Of a stretch of 64,000 nucleotides of DNA, positions 35,375 through 43,126 are shown piece after piece; position 1 is the stretch's first letter, and every line of letters starts with the position of its first letter. Source of the DNA: a virus. Both the position numbers and the translations under genes were made by a program. The notes under the pieces were generated by a model. That model saw only the letters and a program-made list of their open reading frames with translations. It was not told where the DNA came from and ran no database searches. Where the stretch lies: IMG/VR virus record IMGVR_UViG_3300031334_000002, positions 1 through 64,000 of that record; one strand, given 5' to 3'.

Positions 35375-35568
35375 TATGATTCCTTCTTAAGTTTTTTAGT
35401 GACATAAGGCATCAAACTAACTAAGGCTAGTCCTATATCATTAGCCCCTAGTGCAGGGGTTACCATGATCTTCCCTAGCATTAATATTGCTGCGATATTT
35501 GAGATAGACAGGTTATTTTCATTATCTAGTATTCTAAAAAACCTACCGACTCTTTTAATCTTTTCCAT
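35374..35568 (-). CDS. small membrane protein, 64 aa
   Basis: Basic N terminus, then two hydrophobic stretches (ISNIAAILMLGKIMVTPALG and DIGLALVSLMPYV) and a Lys-rich tail (TKKLKKES). Size, two segments and basic C terminus suit a holin, but other candidates exist at 13294 and 47411. Confidence 0.55.
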   Translation of the reverse strand: MEKIKRVGRFFRILDNENNLSISNIAAILMLGKIMVTPALGANDIGLALVSLMPYVTKKLKKES

Positions 35569-35569
35569 A

Positions 35570-35606
35570 TGCGTATATTCCCTATTATCTATTAACCTTT
35601 GGTATT
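35570..35606 (-). promoter_or_regulatory. possible degenerate late promoter
   Basis: Minus strand TTAATAGATAATAGGGAAT followed by ATACG upstream of the ATG at 35568. It keeps TAGATA-TAGG-A-AT-ATACG of promoter P1 but not the AACAAC part. Low support. Confidence 0.25.
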
Positions 35607-35628
35607 TACTTATATTTTACATTTTCTT

Positions 35629-35656
35629 TTGACAACTCTTCTTTTTTTGTTATAAT
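35629..35656 (+). promoter_or_regulatory. near-perfect sigma70 promoter, antisense to the virion operon
   Basis: TTGACA at 35629 and TATAAT at 35651 with a 16-base spacer: both boxes exact. It points right, against the genes at 35759-36844, and no plus-strand coding frame of size follows. Confidence 0.75.
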
Positions 35657-35662
35657 AAAAGA

Positions 35663-35758
35663 CACGATGTGGTTGAGTATGCTAATTTCACTTTTGGTCA
35701 CATTAGCTTTTCGACACATAGATTACAGTTTTATTGTACAGATGTGACACATTGTGGA
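35663..35758 (+). ncRNA. candidate structured small RNA
   Basis: The expected transcript from the exact sigma70 promoter begins near 35663. It can fold: outer stem ATGTG/CACAT and inner stem GCTAAT/ATTAGC with a loop between, then GTGACACATTGTGG. No coding frame is present in this 190-base gap. It could be a regulatory RNA or antisense transcript reaching the gene at 35759. The end is not defined. Confidence 0.35.
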
Positions 35759-36226
35759 TTATGTATAACTTTCATATCCGGGTATATGTCTAACGGATTC
35801 CACCCACTTCTTCCACCCATCAAACTCCATCAGCTTACGTTCTAATTTACCCTTTTTTATATCTTCTGGTAAATTACGTAAATATTCTCTATACTTCCTA
35901 TATTCTTTTCTCTTGTTAGAATCTAGAGGATTGTCAGCAAGTTGAGTCCAGTCGGTTTCTTTTAAAAGAACATCCCTGTCTTCTCTTAAACGTCTCAGCT
36001 CTAGTTTTAGTTTGTCTTCTTCACATGATATGCTTAAGTTTTCTAAAAGCTTTAAACGTTTTTCTGCTAACTTTTTATCTTCTTCTTCTAGTATATATTT
36101 CTTAAAGTACTCGTATGGTTGATACTGAGGAGCTGCTGTTACCAACAACTCCTCGATATCATCTAACGCCTCAAATCTTTTGGTCCACTCAGCAGTATCC
36201 AAGACGTATTCCTTTATTCTTCCCAA
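35759..36226 (-). CDS. hypothetical helical protein, 155 aa
   Basis: TTG start overlapping the previous stop; another TTG at 36202 has a better ribosome site (AAAGGA) and may be the real one. Highly charged helices (KKLAEKRLKLLENL, LKLELRRLREDRDVLL). The end (YREYLRNLPEDIKKG...FDGWKKWVESV) resembles the DUF-type tail assembly chaperone seen next to fibres in several phages. Confidence 0.55.
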   Translation of the reverse strand: MGRIKEYVLDTAEWTKRFEALDDIEELLVTAAPQYQPYEYFKKYILEEEDKKLAEKRLKLLENLSISCEEDKLKLELRRLREDRDVLLKETDWTQLADNPLDSNKRKEYRKYREYLRNLPEDIKKGKLERKLMEFDGWKKWVESVRHIPGYESYT

Positions 36227-36450
36227 CTAGACCATTTGTCTAGAGGGCATTTTTCTTGTCTGATTAAGCTCTTAGCTTTTATAAAACAAAAACACTCTCC
36301 ACATTGTCCTGTAGCTTTTAGCCTAGGACACCCTGCGCAAATTGCTCTTCTTTCTTCTTTAACAGCTTCTGGTACAGATTGATCTACTCCAGTAGCTGCG
36401 TTCTTAGCAATAGTAAATAGTGACTTCATACCACCTTTAATCTTGCTCAT
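36214..36450 (-). CDS. cysteine-rich zinc-binding-like protein, 78 aa
   Basis: Eight or so Cys in residues 36-70 spaced as CAGCPRL...CGECFCF...KCPLDKW, a pattern of small phage Zn/Fe-binding proteins. Encoded next to a thioredoxin-like gene, so redox or metal handling during fibre assembly is possible. Confidence 0.6.
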   Translation of the reverse strand: MSKIKGGMKSLFTIAKNAATGVDQSVPEAVKEERRAICAGCPRLKATGQCGECFCFIKAKSLIRQEKCPLDKWSSWEE

Positions 36451-36844
36451 TTAGTAAACCTCTCATTTGCTCAAGTAGAGGTTTTAGTTCTGTAGGGTTA
36501 TTAGTTTTACCTAAGAACTCTTCGTCTTCTGGGTTAACAAAATAAAAAGAAGGAGCAGCGTAGATAGGCTCTAGTATGTCATTGCCTTCTTCGTCTTTTA
36601 GCACCTTTGAAAAAGGACGACCTGAGTGGTTTTTTAATACCTCACCTTTGTCGTCTTTTAAGTATTCTTTTGCAGGCTCTAACTCTGCATGAGCTATGTA
36701 AAGCTCAATCTTGTCTACAGGAAGAGATGCCTCAGTAAAGGTAAACTCTTTGTATTCGTTTTTTAGCTTCTCGAAAAGTAGCTTAGCTGCATCGCAAGCT
36801 CGACACCCTTCTAGTTGATAAAAAACGACCTCCATGCTACTCAT
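36437..36844 (-). CDS. thioredoxin/glutaredoxin-like protein
   Basis: 135 residues. Active-site-like CRAC (Cys 14, Cys 17) after a FYQLEGC strand, and a cis-Pro-type turn APSFYFVN (about 104-111). The middle is expanded relative to glutaredoxin. May reduce or form disulfides. Its place between the big fibre and the Cys-rich protein suggests a helper in virion protein folding. Confidence 0.7.
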   Translation of the reverse strand: MSSMEVVFYQLEGCRACDAAKLLFEKLKNEYKEFTFTEASLPVDKIELYIAHAELEPAKEYLKDDKGEVLKNHSGRPFSKVLKDEEGNDILEPIYAAPSFYFVNPEDEEFLGKTNNPTELKPLLEQMRGLLNEQD

Positions 36845-36845
36845 A

Positions 36846-39821
36846 TTACCTGACCTTTGTGATTTTTAACTGAGTATAAACTTCACTTACTCCAAAGTTT
36901 GAAGCGAGACCAAAGCCTGATGTTGACTGAGTTCTGCTACATCGGTGTTGAATTTCAAACACCTTAGCTACACTAATATTTAGTACTCCTTTGAATGGCG
37001 AGTTTGTCGGCATTGCCACGGAACTACTAGCATCATCTCCTCTAGCAGTACCGCCAATAATGCTATCAACTGAGTCTGTAATATTTCTAACTTTTGTTTT
37101 ATGAATGTTAACAAAATAAGCAGGGCCATATCCCTCAATGGTGTATTTGCCCGAATCTAAAGTAAGTTGATTTGAAGATAGCGACAAGAAATAACAGTCT
37201 CCCTCTAGGGTATTTATATCTCTAGTTCGCCACGCTCCTGATGTAAAGGTTCCCCCTGCGCTATCGTTTATCTTAACGTCTTTAACGTAGCAAGTAGGTT
37301 GATCAAGACCGTTAGGAAATACCATCGTTCTCTCGGTTTCTTTTATGTAGTCGGGTGCCATTTTCGTAATTGCGCAATGGTAGTTTCCGTCTACGTCAAC
37401 ATCGGAGCTGGCAATATATGTCCTTACGTCAAAGCCAGTTGTCGTTACATTTTTTATCTCTGCATTTACGTTCCCAAAATCATCACTTGTGCATCTTACA
37501 GATGGAATCTTTGTTAAGGATAACCCTGGGTATGCTATAGAGGTGCTTCCTGTGGCAGACCTAGATACTCCGAAGGTTCCGACAATGGACTCTTCGCTAA
37601 TGACGGCTGTTCCATTATTCGTTACCCAAAAAGCAAAATCATTCTCCACGCTGCTAGAATCTGTGCGCCCCATTACCACTACACCTTGGGCTGAGTCTGA
37701 CCAGCCTGCGATTGGTACTTCAAGCCAAAAGGTCTGAGCCTCACCTGTACCAAAAACCGTACCACCAGTTACGGGGGAAGTTTGTACCGTTGAAACTGTC
37801 CTGTCGCTTCTCCCAAGTTCAATAAACGAGTCGCCCTTTGTAGCCAAGAAATGGAGATATGTGTTTGAGTTACTTGCTCTTAATAGCCTTCCCGTAGGGA
37901 CAACTAGAGCGGTTTCCCCTCCGACTGTTAAACCATTAGGTAGACCGAGCTGAAACAAACTTCCTGTAGGTGTACCAGTTGTAAAAGTCCCTCTTATTTT
38001 CATATTAGAGCCACTTCTCATCCACTCGATTGCGACGAGGGAGGGGGTGCCTATACCTTGAAAGACTGGAGTATAGGACTCCCACTCCGAACTAGCATAA
38101 ACATCTGTAGGGGCAAGAGGGTTAACCTTAAATTCGACGTCATCAATAGTCAACACTGCACCAATATTCTCAGTGATAACTTGAATACCATAACGCATTT
38201 CGGTACAAGTTTCTGGTATATTAAATACCAATTCAGTAGGCTTAACTGTTGCATTTGCTCTTAGTGGAGCAGAGGCTATAACCGCAGAATTAGTTACATC
38301 GTATACAATTAAATCTACTTCATTATTGTTACCAGTGTATGTAGAGGAGATGTTAACTCCTGCTAATTGTCCACGCTCTTTGATATCTACAGCAAAGGCA
38401 GGAAAAGCGAAATAGTCCATAGATGAACCAGCTACTTGAGTGTATTTTATACTACGATCTCCTTTTAAAGGAGATACTTCTTCGTTAACAGGACTCGCAG
38501 AGGCAACTCCTCCACCAAGAAACGCTGCATCACTACCAGTGGTAGCATCAACAGCTTCTGTTTGTTCAAACCTCTCTACGTGGAATATATCAACTCCACC
38601 AACACCAGAACCTCCGATTGAAATTAATTCAGCATCAACAACTTGGTACATTTGTTTTTCATCAGTTGCAAAGACAATTTGACCGTTTGAAGCACCAATA
38701 GCATAAACCTCTAAGTTTACTTTAGTATCTTGTTTTACATCACTTCTAATGGGCGTTTCTAAAGACGCGCCTTGTATCGTTTTACTTGTGAGTGTTTGCG
38801 AGTCGGTAGTTCCAACAACGTCGCCAGTTACACCGTGAACTCCAGAAGTATCTCCCGTATGAGATGTTAGGTCTGCGTTAGTAGCTCTGGTATCAATATC
38901 AGTTTGAAGTTCATTTACAGCTTCTTGCATATCAGTCGCAACTAAATTACCAGAAGGAACATTAGAAATAGCTGAAGCGTCATGAGCATCTACAGCATCC
39001 GACAAGTGATCAGATAACCCAGAAGCAGCATCAGAAGCAACAGTTTCGGTTGTGTCTAGTCTTCCCTCAACTTCATCAATGGCACCTTGAACTTGAGTAG
39101 CAGCAAGTCCTGATGTTGTATTAACATACTCTATGGCTGACGCAGCATGAGCGTCCGTAGCATCGGTTATGTGAGCGTCTAGTTGTCCAGATGTAGCTCT
39201 GGTATCAATATCAGTTTGAAGTTCATTTAGAGCACCCTGAGCGTCTGTGGCAGCTAGGTTTCCTGAGGGGGTGTTTGTGATAGCGGAAGCTGCATGGGCG
39301 TCAGTTGCGTCAGCAATATGGTCATCTATATCAGATTGGGCAGAATCTCCAGATCCTTGAGCAGCAGCAGCACTGTTAGCAACGTTATCAAGAGCAGCTT
39401 GAACATCAGTTCCAGCCACATTAGGATTTGTGTCATCAAAACTGATCTCTGAAGCGTCATCCTTGCCTGCGATAGCAGAAGCAACGTGAGTTCTAACTGC
39501 AGCAGCAGAGGGAAGTTCAGTATCAGTTCCTGCAACACTGATATCGGTAGTCAAAACTCCTGATTTTAGGTTGTCTACTTCTAGGTTAGACACTGTTGCA
39601 GTATCTGCGTCAATTGTAACTGAATTGTCTGCAGAACTTAGAGTTTTGTTACTTAGTGTTTGCGTTTGATCATTCGTGACAATCTCTCTTTCAGAGCCTT
39701 CAGTAAAAATCTTTTGTTTACTATCAGCAGAGTCGTTACGAATTTCACCTTCTTCTGTTGCAGCAGAAGTAGTAGGCTTTGTTATAACGCCTTTTGTGAA
39801 TCTTTTCGATTTAATTGTCAT
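36846..39821 (-). CDS. large tail fibre / spike protein, 991 aa
   Basis: Residues 50-340 hold at least four repeats of about 70 residues, each with HI-DATDAHAASAI and GNLAATDAQGALNELQTDI-type blocks, giving a helical-beta shaft; the C-terminal half is a series of beta domains ending FEIQHRCSRTQSTSGF. Likely the main receptor-binding fibre. The shaft shares paralogous blocks with the fibre at 33494. CGGAG ribosome site. Confidence 0.8.
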   Translation of the reverse strand: MTIKSKRFTKGVITKPTTSAATEEGEIRNDSADSKQKIFTEGSEREIVTNDQTQTLSNKTLSSADNSVTIDADTATVSNLEVDNLKSGVLTTDISVAGTDTELPSAAAVRTHVASAIAGKDDASEISFDDTNPNVAGTDVQAALDNVANSAAAAQGSGDSAQSDIDDHIADATDAHAASAITNTPSGNLAATDAQGALNELQTDIDTRATSGQLDAHITDATDAHAASAIEYVNTTSGLAATQVQGAIDEVEGRLDTTETVASDAASGLSDHLSDAVDAHDASAISNVPSGNLVATDMQEAVNELQTDIDTRATNADLTSHTGDTSGVHGVTGDVVGTTDSQTLTSKTIQGASLETPIRSDVKQDTKVNLEVYAIGASNGQIVFATDEKQMYQVVDAELISIGGSGVGGVDIFHVERFEQTEAVDATTGSDAAFLGGGVASASPVNEEVSPLKGDRSIKYTQVAGSSMDYFAFPAFAVDIKERGQLAGVNISSTYTGNNNEVDLIVYDVTNSAVIASAPLRANATVKPTELVFNIPETCTEMRYGIQVITENIGAVLTIDDVEFKVNPLAPTDVYASSEWESYTPVFQGIGTPSLVAIEWMRSGSNMKIRGTFTTGTPTGSLFQLGLPNGLTVGGETALVVPTGRLLRASNSNTYLHFLATKGDSFIELGRSDRTVSTVQTSPVTGGTVFGTGEAQTFWLEVPIAGWSDSAQGVVVMGRTDSSSVENDFAFWVTNNGTAVISEESIVGTFGVSRSATGSTSIAYPGLSLTKIPSVRCTSDDFGNVNAEIKNVTTTGFDVRTYIASSDVDVDGNYHCAITKMAPDYIKETERTMVFPNGLDQPTCYVKDVKINDSAGGTFTSGAWRTRDINTLEGDCYFLSLSSNQLTLDSGKYTIEGYGPAYFVNIHKTKVRNITDSVDSIIGGTARGDDASSSVAMPTNSPFKGVLNISVAKVFEIQHRCSRTQSTSGFGLASNFGVSEVYTQLKITKVR
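38881..38917 (-). repeat. 37-bp exact direct repeat in the fibre gene, copy A
   Basis: Identical to 39193-39229. Encodes the ELQTDIDTRAT block of two shaft repeats. Exact DNA identity implies recent duplication or gene conversion within the fibre shaft. Confidence 0.85.
39193..39229 (-). repeat. 37-bp exact direct repeat in the fibre gene, copy B
   Basis: Second copy of the repeat at 38881-38917, 312 bases away in the same frame, so recombination between copies would delete 104 residues without breaking the frame. Confidence 0.85.
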
Positions 39822-39832
39822 TTATTTCTCCG

Positions 39833-40303
39833 TTATAAATCTATTGTTTGGGCTTTAAAAAGTATCAATGATGAAACGTGATCAGTTAAGTCACTGGAAG
39901 TATATGTGAATTGCCCACCTGAGGTTATATCTAGATTAACTCCAGTGTCATCACCAGTTGATTCGATACTAATTCTAAAATCAGCACCATTGAAATTTCC
40001 ATATATTGGACCAGATTCAGTAATAACGGAAGCTCCGCTATCAAAAGTTCTGATTACGAGATATTCAACATCTATATGTTGAACTTCACCTGTGTTAAAT
40101 ACTAATCCGGGGATGTTTTGAGGAGTTATAGAATTGTTTGCTAGGTTTGCTGCACTTATCAATATATCATTTGGTCCTAAGAAATTGGCAAGAGCCGCTG
40201 TTACACCTTCTGCCCATGCTGTGGCGTCTTCTCCGTGACCGTTACCTTCACCTTGAACTGGATAATTATATGTAGTATTACCTATTTGTAACTTGATTGA
40301 CAT
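39833..40303 (-). CDS. virion fibre/decoration protein, 156 aa
   Basis: N-terminal strand and helix (LQIGNTTYNYPVQGEGNG) typical of phage fibre-adapter proteins; C-terminal about 90 residues are homologous to the C terminus of the fibre at 33494. First gene after the capsid terminator and the late promoter at 40321; AAAAGG ribosome site. Probably a short head or tail fibre made in high amount. Confidence 0.65.
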   Translation of the reverse strand: MSIKLQIGNTTYNYPVQGEGNGHGEDATAWAEGVTAALANFLGPNDILISAANLANNSITPQNIPGLVFNTGEVQHIDVEYLVIRTFDSGASVITESGPIYGNFNGADFRISIESTGDDTGVNLDITSGGQFTYTSSDLTDHVSSLILFKAQTIDL

Positions 40304-40320
40304 AGTGGACCTTTTAATAT

Positions 40321-40340
40321 TCTCTAATACTAGTTGTTAA
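40321..40340 (-). promoter_or_regulatory. T7-like late promoter P3
   Basis: Minus strand TTAACAACTAGTATTAGAGA, 18 bases before the ATG at 40303, immediately after the capsid terminator. The start region is AGAGA rather than AGGA. Confidence 0.75.
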
Positions 40341-40348
40341 ATAATACG

Positions 40349-40377
40349 AAAAGAGGGGAACAGAACGCTCCCCTCTT
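40349..40377 (-). terminator. Rho-independent terminator after the major capsid gene
   Basis: Minus strand AAGAGGGG, 11-base loop, CCCCTCTT, then TTCG. It ends the capsid transcript just before promoter P3, the classic arrangement around a highly expressed capsid gene. Confidence 0.8.
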
Positions 40378-40402
40378 GAACTTGAATACAGGACGTATTC
40401 TA

Positions 40403-41650
40403 TTATGATTTAATGAATGTGAGTAGTACTGTTTTACCGGGACAACAGGTAAATAACGCTTGATCTGTGTACATTCTCATTTCGTAACCGTTAAAACCTT
40501 CCATTAACTTAAGGAATTGACCGCCTAGACCCGGACGCTCATAAGTAACATCGGAAGAACCGATTCTCATGAAGTCTTTCTCACAGATCATGTAAGCATA
40601 TCCTTCTTTACAGTAAATAGTAGAGCTGATGCGGATAGTACCGTTTTGAGCAGTAAACTCAAGTTCTTTTGAACCGTTTTTTAGTTTAGAATCAGAGTAT
40701 GAACTATCAAACTGTCTTTTAGCAACTTGCTCAGTAAGAAGGTTAGACCATGATTTAGGGTTACAAAGTAGAAGAACTTCTTCATCTGCAAGACCTTTTT
40801 CCATTGCTCTTGAGATACCAGATTCAACTTTAGCGAAAGAAAGAACAGCTTCGTTACCAGCAAAATCAGTACCAACTTCTACAACGTTACCTTTCCAGAG
40901 ATTGTATGCAGAAGCATCAATGTTGAAAAGTACACCAGTATTAGTGATGATTTTGTGAATACCAGCAAATTCGTTGTCTTTTGCACCTTTGTAAAAGATT
41001 ACGTCAGTAGCAGCAACTGAAAGAGTTGTTAGATCTGTCCCAACTGTAACGGTTTTAGCGTCAAAGTCGTAAGAAACAACAGCAACTTCACCTCTAAGAG
41101 CACCAGCAGCACTATAAATTTGAATTGGCATATTTTCAGTACCAGACCAAATTCCTGCAGCCCATTCGTGATCTTCGATTTTTATTACATCATCACCAGC
41201 ACCTTGTACTGCTTCGACTACACCAAGACCAACTTGACCGTACATAAGTTGTACTTCGAGTCTGCGAACGAATGATTTAAGCATATTTTCAACAATAAAC
41301 TTAGTTTCTTGTACAAAAGCGCCTTTACTGTTGCTTGAACGAGAAGCGGCACCAACAGAAAGAAAAGATCTAAGGACCATTTCGTGACCTTTAATCTGGG
41401 CTCTTTTGTGAGTAGAAGCAACCGCTTGGTTAAGAGCAAAAGCTGTACCATCTTGTCCACCATAAGTGAAACCGTGCTCAAGACCTAAAGAAACAGGTTG
41501 AACGTAGTCAAGACCGTTTTGTTTCTCAGCTCCGATAAAAGCAATTGAGTTATAAAGTTTAACGCCTTCAGGAATGAGATCTACGATCTTATCAGCATAG
41601 ATATCCTTAAAGTGTGCGTTAAGTGTTTGAAAATCGTTATTTTGTGGCAT
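40403..41650 (-). CDS. major capsid protein
   Basis: 415 residues. HK97-fold style: N-terminal helix region (TLNAHFKDIYADKIVDLIPEG), long spine-helix-like block, FAGIHKIITNTGVLFNIDA and EEVLLLCNPKSWSNLL in the A-domain, and an RISSTIYCKEGYAYMI strand near the end. Own promoter (41771) with a 120-base leader, strong AGGAGATTAATA ribosome site, own terminator and adjacent scaffold gene all support the call. Confidence 0.88.
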   Translation of the reverse strand: MPQNNDFQTLNAHFKDIYADKIVDLIPEGVKLYNSIAFIGAEKQNGLDYVQPVSLGLEHGFTYGGQDGTAFALNQAVASTHKRAQIKGHEMVLRSFLSVGAASRSSNSKGAFVQETKFIVENMLKSFVRRLEVQLMYGQVGLGVVEAVQGAGDDVIKIEDHEWAAGIWSGTENMPIQIYSAAGALRGEVAVVSYDFDAKTVTVGTDLTTLSVAATDVIFYKGAKDNEFAGIHKIITNTGVLFNIDASAYNLWKGNVVEVGTDFAGNEAVLSFAKVESGISRAMEKGLADEEVLLLCNPKSWSNLLTEQVAKRQFDSSYSDSKLKNGSKELEFTAQNGTIRISSTIYCKEGYAYMICEKDFMRIGSSDVTYERPGLGGQFLKLMEGFNGYEMRMYTDQALFTCCPGKTVLLTFIKS

Positions 41651-41770
41651 TATTAATCTCCTAATAGATTTTTGTTTTAAAGTGTGTTATGATTAAATTG
41701 TCATATTCACATGAGGGTATCTAACAATCCATTAAGGGTATGTATGAATCCTAGTTATGTTTCAATAACT
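41651..41770 (-). other. major capsid 5' leader
   Basis: About 120 bases between promoter P4 and the capsid ATG, the longest leader in the block. AT-rich, with no strong hairpin seen by eye, ending in AGGAG. Other late genes have leaders of 10-60 bases. Confidence 0.5.
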
Positions 41771-41790
41771 CTCTAATGCTAGTTGTTAAA
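41771..41790 (-). promoter_or_regulatory. T7-like late promoter P4 (major capsid)
   Basis: Minus strand TTTAACAACTAGCATTAGAG, placed exactly after the scaffold stop codon (41791-41793). It drives the major capsid gene. Confidence 0.78.
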
Positions 41791-42795
41791 TTATCGTCCT
41801 AAGTTCCTGAAAAAGTCAGAAGATCTAAGTTTTTCTTTTGAAGAATCTTCTGTTTTCGATACCTTAGCCGTTTCTTTTATTGTTTGCTTTGGGTTATTCT
41901 TTATAGAATCTACTCGACTTTTACGAAGTCTTTCGATATTCTTTTTACCAATAACTTCCTCCATCATAGTTTCTGGTGCGTTGTCTAGGAAACTTCTCAT
42001 CTCTGCTCTAATTTCTTTTTCTACTTCAGGTATAATATCTGCAACAGTGATTCCGCTTGCATCATATCCATTCTCTTCAGCATAATCCATAGCATGTAAC
42101 AGTGCATCTGCAATCCTAGCCATAGTTTTTTGTGTCGGAGGTAAAGTACTGTTATCTTTTAATTCAGTAATGATTTCTTCTTCTAATTGCGCTCCAGCTT
42201 CTGCTATTTTTTCTTGTTCTTCTTTGTCTTGTTGAGTTTTCTCAATTTCTTGAAGACGTTTGCGTGCTTGAGATAGTTCGATTTCCATCTTTTCTTTCTC
42301 TAGTTGATCTGGGGTTTTTTTCATTTCTTCAATTCGATCTTCGATGAATCTTTCATTAAGATCTTCTGGATCTAGACCTAGCTCTTTTAATACTTCCCAA
42401 GGATTAGATTGTAGTCGGGCAATTTCATTTTCATACGTTTTTTTTAATTTTGCAGCTTCTTGGGCTGTGTGATTAAAAGCTGCTGATTTTTGAAGTTCTT
42501 GTCGGACGGCATCTTCATCCGAAAGATCAATCTCTCTTTCAATTGTTTTACCATTAACTTTTAATTGGAACTTACGTACCATTGATTTAACTTCTTCTTC
42601 CGAAGCACCATCTTCAATAGCCTCTGCCACTTCTTCTTGAAACTCTTCGGTAGTTTCTGCTTCAACTTCGGGTGAATCAACGATATCAGGTGAATCAACG
42701 ATATTAGGTGAATCGTCAACAATTTCTAGATCTGTTGTTTCTTCTAAAACTTCCGTTACTTCTTCTGGTGCTGAATCTACTGCTTCATTCGACAT
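41791..42795 (-). CDS. capsid scaffold protein
   Basis: 334 residues, very acidic N-terminal 100 residues (TEVLEETTDLEIVDD, repeated SPDIVDSP), then a central coiled coil (KEKMEIELSQARKRLQEI) and basic C terminus. Position between portal and major capsid, acidity and coiled coil fit scaffold proteins. ATAGGAG ribosome site. Confidence 0.8.
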   Translation of the reverse strand: MSNEAVDSAPEEVTEVLEETTDLEIVDDSPNIVDSPDIVDSPEVEAETTEEFQEEVAEAIEDGASEEEVKSMVRKFQLKVNGKTIEREIDLSDEDAVRQELQKSAAFNHTAQEAAKLKKTYENEIARLQSNPWEVLKELGLDPEDLNERFIEDRIEEMKKTPDQLEKEKMEIELSQARKRLQEIEKTQQDKEEQEKIAEAGAQLEEEIITELKDNSTLPPTQKTMARIADALLHAMDYAEENGYDASGITVADIIPEVEKEIRAEMRSFLDNAPETMMEEVIGKKNIERLRKSRVDSIKNNPKQTIKETAKVSKTEDSSKEKLRSSDFFRNLGR

Positions 42796-42832
42796 AATCT
42801 TCTCCTATGTTACAATTTATATATGTAAACAT

Positions 42833-42857
42833 GTCTCAGCCGTTATTGGTATGAGAC
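42833..42857 (-). other. inverted repeat before the scaffold gene
   Basis: GTCTCA and TGAGAC separated by 13 bases, at the end of the 42857-43126 gene and upstream of the scaffold ATG. No T-run follows, so it may be an RNA-processing or stability hairpin rather than a terminator. Confidence 0.4.
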
Positions 42858-43126
42858 TAAAATGCTGTGTTGTCGTCTTCGAATTTTCTTTGTTCTCTTA
42901 ATTTTTTTAGTTTTTTTAATATCCTCTCTTCTTTTTTTGTGTCACCATCTTCTGATGCTTGGATTGAGTCTTTCGCTAATTTCTTCATAACAGACGTCAT
43001 TGTTTTATCTCTTAGTTTTTCCAAAGCTTTTTTCCGAGCTGTATTGGGACTTTTTAATGATTCAGAACCATCTACTTCAACAACATCACTATCTAAATAC
43101 GTCTTTACTCTCTTTTTATCTTTCAT
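42857..43126 (-). CDS. small charged virion-block protein, 89 aa
   Basis: Lys/Asp-rich helical protein (KKALEKLRDKTMTSVMKK, EERILKKLKKLREQR). Directly between portal and scaffold genes, overlapping the portal stop. Possible minor head or assembly protein. Confidence 0.6.
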   Translation of the reverse strand: MKDKKRVKTYLDSDVVEVDGSESLKSPNTARKKALEKLRDKTMTSVMKKLAKDSIQASEDGDTKKEERILKKLKKLREQRKFEDDNTAF

